NCBI GenBank assembly: GCA_017504245.1
Contig: JAFVRQ010000079.1
Location: 1-60,921 of the forward strand
Origin: Clostridia bacterium
Lineage (GTDB): Bacteria; Bacillota; Clostridia; Oscillospirales; CAG-272
Length of the DNA stretch: 60,921 bases
Reading direction: 5' to 3'
Below the pieces are notes generated by a model that was given only the letters and a program-made list of their open reading frames with translations, ran no database searches and was not told the origin of the DNA. The first letter of the stretch is position 1, and every line of letters begins with the position of its first letter. A program made the translations under genes and the position numbers. This document shows positions 60,760 to 60,921 of this stretch, in pieces.

Positions 60760-60921
60760 CAAATTTTGATTTATCGGGGAGTTAAAGTTAGTTTAAATTA
60801 GGATTTTTTCGTTCTTTTTGAAAAAAGAACCAAAAACTTTTTAAACGTGGGAATAAATTAAAGCCGCGCAAATTGTGTCAACGAGTTGACACTAATGATT
60901 TTTCTCGGTGTGGCAGGCACC
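60760..60921. repeat. Long-TIR modular repeat, copy R6 (cut by the window edge)
   Basis: Starts CAAATTTTGATTTATCGGGG and keeps the best-preserved arm of the family, including TTCTTTTTGAAAAAAGAA and GTGTCAACGAGTTGACAC (60875-60892). The last 60 bases equal the reverse complement of the R4 core apart from small changes. Confidence 0.85.

Overview
The window looks like the chromosome of a low-GC, Gram-positive-type Clostridia (Bacillota), probably an uncultured gut-type anaerobe. This is inferred from strong sigma-A promoters (TTGACA, 17 bp, TATAAT), AGGAGG-type ribosome sites, rho-independent terminators, type-2 GalT, TmcAL, RqcH, an SLH protein, and many lipoproteins with BspA-type leucine-rich or GLUG repeats. 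No rRNA, tRNA or CRISPR array was recognised.

Region 1 (1-2640): a DUF4143 ATPase gene whose promoter is preceded by three 19-bp repeats spaced exactly 32 bp apart. Beyond it lies a graveyard of decayed gene and mobile-element pieces.

Region 2 (2640-36400): a large glycan-use locus. The minus strand carries, in order of transcription: a LamG/Ig-type lipoprotein, an RDD-like membrane protein, an ABC sugar importer (binding protein, two permeases, an ATPase with two large insertions), a GH43 lipoprotein, a SASA-type esterase, a GH3 enzyme, a Cys-rich/GLUG lipoprotein, a second SASA esterase, a metallophosphoesterase/GLUG lipoprotein and a GDPD lipoprotein. A second promoter then drives a GH2 enzyme, a second GH43 lipoprotein, a PHP phosphoesterase and GalT. 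A divergent AraC regulator and a DUF4886/GLUG lipoprotein close the locus. The inferred logic is outside trimming and deacetylation, import of oligosaccharides, cytoplasmic GH2/GH3 cleavage and feeding of galactose through GalT. The two phosphodiester-type enzymes hint at a phosphate-decorated substrate.

Region 3 (36400-43960): a nitroreductase, a radC that appears frameshifted, an orphan OmpR-type response regulator followed by what looks like the relic of its kinase gene, an unrecognised operon of three related coiled-coil proteins, prfB and a BspA-like lipoprotein.

Region 4 (43960-60921): core genes (tmcAL, ackA, a B12-type radical SAM gene, a P-loop protein, rqcH, an SLH protein, an RluA-family pseudouridine synthase, a DUF3810 protein, murA) interleaved with six or seven copies of a long, modular repeat with terminal inverted repeats. 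The repeat fills most intergenic gaps here and is absent from region 2. It is the most striking unexplained structure in the window.
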